Source of the DNA: UBA1672 sp964352375
GTDB taxonomy: Bacteria > Pseudomonadota > Alphaproteobacteria > Micavibrionales > Micavibrionaceae
Length of the DNA: 7,490 nt
Assembly (NCBI GenBank): GCA_964352375.1
Contig: CAYGSA010000084.1
Coordinates: 1-7,490, forward strand
Reading direction: 5' to 3'
In this document: positions 5,292-7,490 of the stretch, piece by piece
Position numbering within the stretch: position 1 is the stretch's first letter
Layout: every line of letters begins with the position of its first letter
Program-made: the position numbers and the translations under genes
Notes under the pieces: model-generated
The model's input: only the letters and a program-made list of their open reading frames with translations
Told to the model about the DNA's origin: nothing
The model's database searches: none

Positions 5292-7490
5292 CTATAGTGA
5301 TGCATCTTCTGATGAATAGAGTTTCAAAGCATTCTCGTATAAGTACTCACGTAATTCACCCACAGGAAGACCGCCCTCACCATAACCAGTAGCACTAAAA
5401 TCAAACCCTTTTCCATTATTTAAACCACCAAAAGTCCCAGTAAGTCGACGCGCCACCCATCCAACACTGTTATCAAGCGCAAAATCAGATGTCCACGCGG
5501 GAATAGCACCAACATAATACCAAGGTTTTAAAGACGTATTCACGGCATCAAAAACACCTTGTATGAAATAATCAGGACGCGACATATCCTGCTTATCACT
5601 GTTTTCAAGCAAAGACACCGCTCCACCATAAACAAATGCAGATCCTGCAGCCAAGCGAACAGGTTTTACACGAATAGGCCACGTTGTTTCTAAATTGAGA
5701 CCACCAGAAAGCGCACGCAACGGAGCATTAATATAGAAAGGCGTATCACCATAAACCTGTTGTTTAAGCCATCCGAAACGGCCTTGACCAAGCGTATCCC
5801 AAGACGCTTTATCAACACCCTCAGGCATTTGAGTAGTAAAACGCCAACGCATTTTAACCACGTCAGGATCATCTGCATTCTTACCTGCAACGGCGTAAGT
5901 ATCTCCACCAGTTGCCCATGCTAAGCCACGTTTCCATGAGTCACTAAATAGACCACCAACTTGGTTACGCGCAGGTTTTGCAAGACCAAACCTCAGAAGA
6001 GGACCCTGCCTAAATAAATAATTAGCCCCTGGAAACGCACTATTATCAAGTGCAAAACTCGCAAGAGGTTGGACATATGTACGATTTAAAAGCCGAGGAC
6101 CAAGCGGAACGTTATCATCGAAACGCATAGAGGCAGCATCTTCTATGTTTTTCCAAGCCTGACGCTCATAAGCAGATAGTTTCATATCAGACGCAAATCT
6201 TTCAGCAACTTCTTTAACATCAGCAGGGTATGTTCGAATAGCATTGGGGCCTATTTCAAGAGCAAGCTCTCTAATAACCTGTGTAGCAACATGCGCATGG
6301 CCAGAAGCAATAAGATCCTTAAGCATCGCAGTAAAGTCTTTTTGAGAACCGGCATCCCAGAGCACTTGACGCTTTATAGGATCATATATTTTTTTCCAAT
6401 AACTCTTAAGCTCGCCCATCGTAAGCTCAGAGTTGTTAAATCCAGCACTAGTTGGTTGTCTGTAAAAATCATGTTGATTATAACCAAAAAATTCGAGTTG
6501 GCGACGAAGAGCTGTTACTTGTTCTTTTGCAACGAGCTTGCTTTGGCCTGTCACGTCACCACTAATAGAGTTCCTGACGGTATCTAGACTCTCATCACGT
6601 TGCACTGCACGTTGATTCTGGCGTATAAAAACACTGTCACCCAAGCGGTCAAGACGGCTGGTCAGCATGGTCTCAATCTGTCCAGCAATAGCATCAGAAG
6701 ACGCACTTGAAGAAACCATGCGCTCTATTTCATCAACATAATTTTGCGCAAACCTATTATTGCCAGAACTCATCTGTGTTGCTGTATCTGACATATCATT
6801 AACAAAAGAAACTAAACGATCTTGATGCTGTTTATAATAACCTGGACGAGAATCATACTTTTCAACAACGCCTTGTTGCTTAACTTCAGCCCGCAAGGCC
6901 TCTAAGTGCTCTTTTAAAACCTTAAGGTTTTCAACATTATCGCCATTCTGAGCAAATTTATCAAACAATCCTTTGATCTGCAACGAGGCCTGTTCAGGGG
7001 TAATAACAGTATCACGCAAGTCTCTCGTAACTTTTAATAGATCACTTTTTAAATCAATAACAGCATCACGAACACCTGAACGCAGAACCTTGTCATCAAA
7101 ATACTTGATAACTGGGTCCATAAACCGTTTACCAACATTAACCTGCACGAGAGCTTTATGCGGCATAATTCCACCGCCACGAATATTAGCGAAGACGGAA
7201 TCAACACGGTGCCACATCGCGCGGCGCTCCCAACCCATCGCCATATTCATGTTAAAGCTTGGAATAACATTCGTTGGCGCAATCTGACCATCAGCTGAGC
7301 GCATAGGTGAAGACAGGCCATTTTCAGCTTCATCAGCGGCCTCTTTTGCTTTAACCTCGGCGCGATCAGAACGCCTTTGAGACCAATCATCTAAATTCCT
7401 GCGTGCCCAACCGAACCCCGCACTAATCTGACGACCTGCCCATTCAAAGAGAGGTTTCTCTGCGCTATTTAGGGTAACAGAGTTATCAGC
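5292..7490 (-). CDS. Large protein of unknown function, C-terminal 732 residues, 5' end outside the window
   Basis: The frame is open from the right edge (base 7490) to a TAG at 5294-5292, so the true start lies outside. The ATG at 7304 is internal: 62 more in-frame codons precede it within the window with no stop. Not recognised. The first 60 residues are charged and helical. Residues about 138-210 and 215-330 are long charged helices with coiled-coil character. About 330-480 is mixed, and 480-732 is rich in Gly, Trp, Tyr and Phe, more like a compact folded domain. A weak hydrophobic segment lies near 611-628 (RLAAGSAFVYGGAVSLL). FALDNS occurs twice, near 478 and 670. The next gene begins 36 bases downstream in the same frame, so the pair is co-transcribed and could be one broken or read-through gene. 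Confidence 0.82.
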   Translation of the reverse strand, partial: ADNSVTLNSAEKPLFEWAGRQISAGFGWARRNLDDWSQRRSDRAEVKAKEAADEAENGLSSPMRSADGQIAPTNVIPSFNMNMAMGWERRAMWHRVDSVFANIRGGGIMPHKALVQVNVGKRFMDPVIKYFDDKVLRSGVRDAVIDLKSDLLKVTRDLRDTVITPEQASLQIKGLFDKFAQNGDNVENLKVLKEHLEALRAEVKQQGVVEKYDSRPGYYKQHQDRLVSFVNDMSDTATQMSSGNNRFAQNYVDEIERMVSSSASSDAIAGQIETMLTSRLDRLGDSVFIRQNQRAVQRDESLDTVRNSISGDVTGQSKLVAKEQVTALRRQLEFFGYNQHDFYRQPTSAGFNNSELTMGELKSYWKKIYDPIKRQVLWDAGSQKDFTAMLKDLIASGHAHVATQVIRELALEIGPNAIRTYPADVKEVAERFASDMKLSAYERQAWKNIEDAASMRFDDNVPLGPRLLNRTYVQPLASFALDNSAFPGANYLFRQGPLLRFGLAKPARNQVGGLFSDSWKRGLAWATGGDTYAVAGKNADDPDVVKMRWRFTTQMPEGVDKASWDTLGQGRFGWLKQQVYGDTPFYINAPLRALSGGLNLETTWPIRVKPVRLAAGSAFVYGGAVSLLENSDKQDMSRPDYFIQGVFDAVNTSLKPWYYVGAIPAWTSDFALDNSVGWVARRLTGTFGGLNNGKGFDFSATGYGEGGLPVGELREYLYENALKLYSSEDASL

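Overview
The window looks like a stretch of bacterial chromosome from a Gram-negative, moderately AT-rich genome, probably a draft or metagenome assembly because it contains a 100-base scaffold gap. The only gene I recognise by name is the very start of lepA (elongation factor 4) on the minus strand at the left edge. It marks the region as chromosomal but says little about taxonomy. I lean towards an alphaproteobacterium from general impression only.

Layout, left to right. Bases 1-81 (minus) are the first 27 codons of lepA, running off the left edge. Divergent from it, 162-380 (plus) encodes a 72-residue single-pass membrane protein. A hairpin at 488-517 with T-rich tails on both strands closes this gene and the convergent minus-strand block. 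The rest of the window is one minus-strand series, in transcription order: a partial gene entering from the right edge (7490-5292, at least 732 residues); a gene interrupted by the N gap (5255-1789, about 1103 residues if the gap is collapsed); a small gene at 1667-1260 (start could be 1742); a small gene at 1190-822; and a 68-residue acidic protein with a tandem repeat (745-539). Spacings are 36 to about 120 bases with no clear internal terminator, so some or all may be co-transcribed.

I recognise none of these five minus-strand proteins. The two large ones are mostly helical. The second has Ala/Pro/Thr-rich linkers between helical segments, two membrane segments late in the chain, and a soluble C-terminal domain. 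The two small proteins downstream resemble each other weakly, and possibly also that C-terminal domain, suggesting a shared fold and a joint function, perhaps an envelope-associated assembly. This is inference.

Main oddities: (1) the N gap is flanked by an exact end-to-end 55-base identity, and collapsing it restores one open frame; (2) the two large ORFs lie in the same frame, separated only by a TAG, and the second has no obvious ATG or ribosome binding site; (3) the LepA P-loop reads GKRK where GKST is expected.
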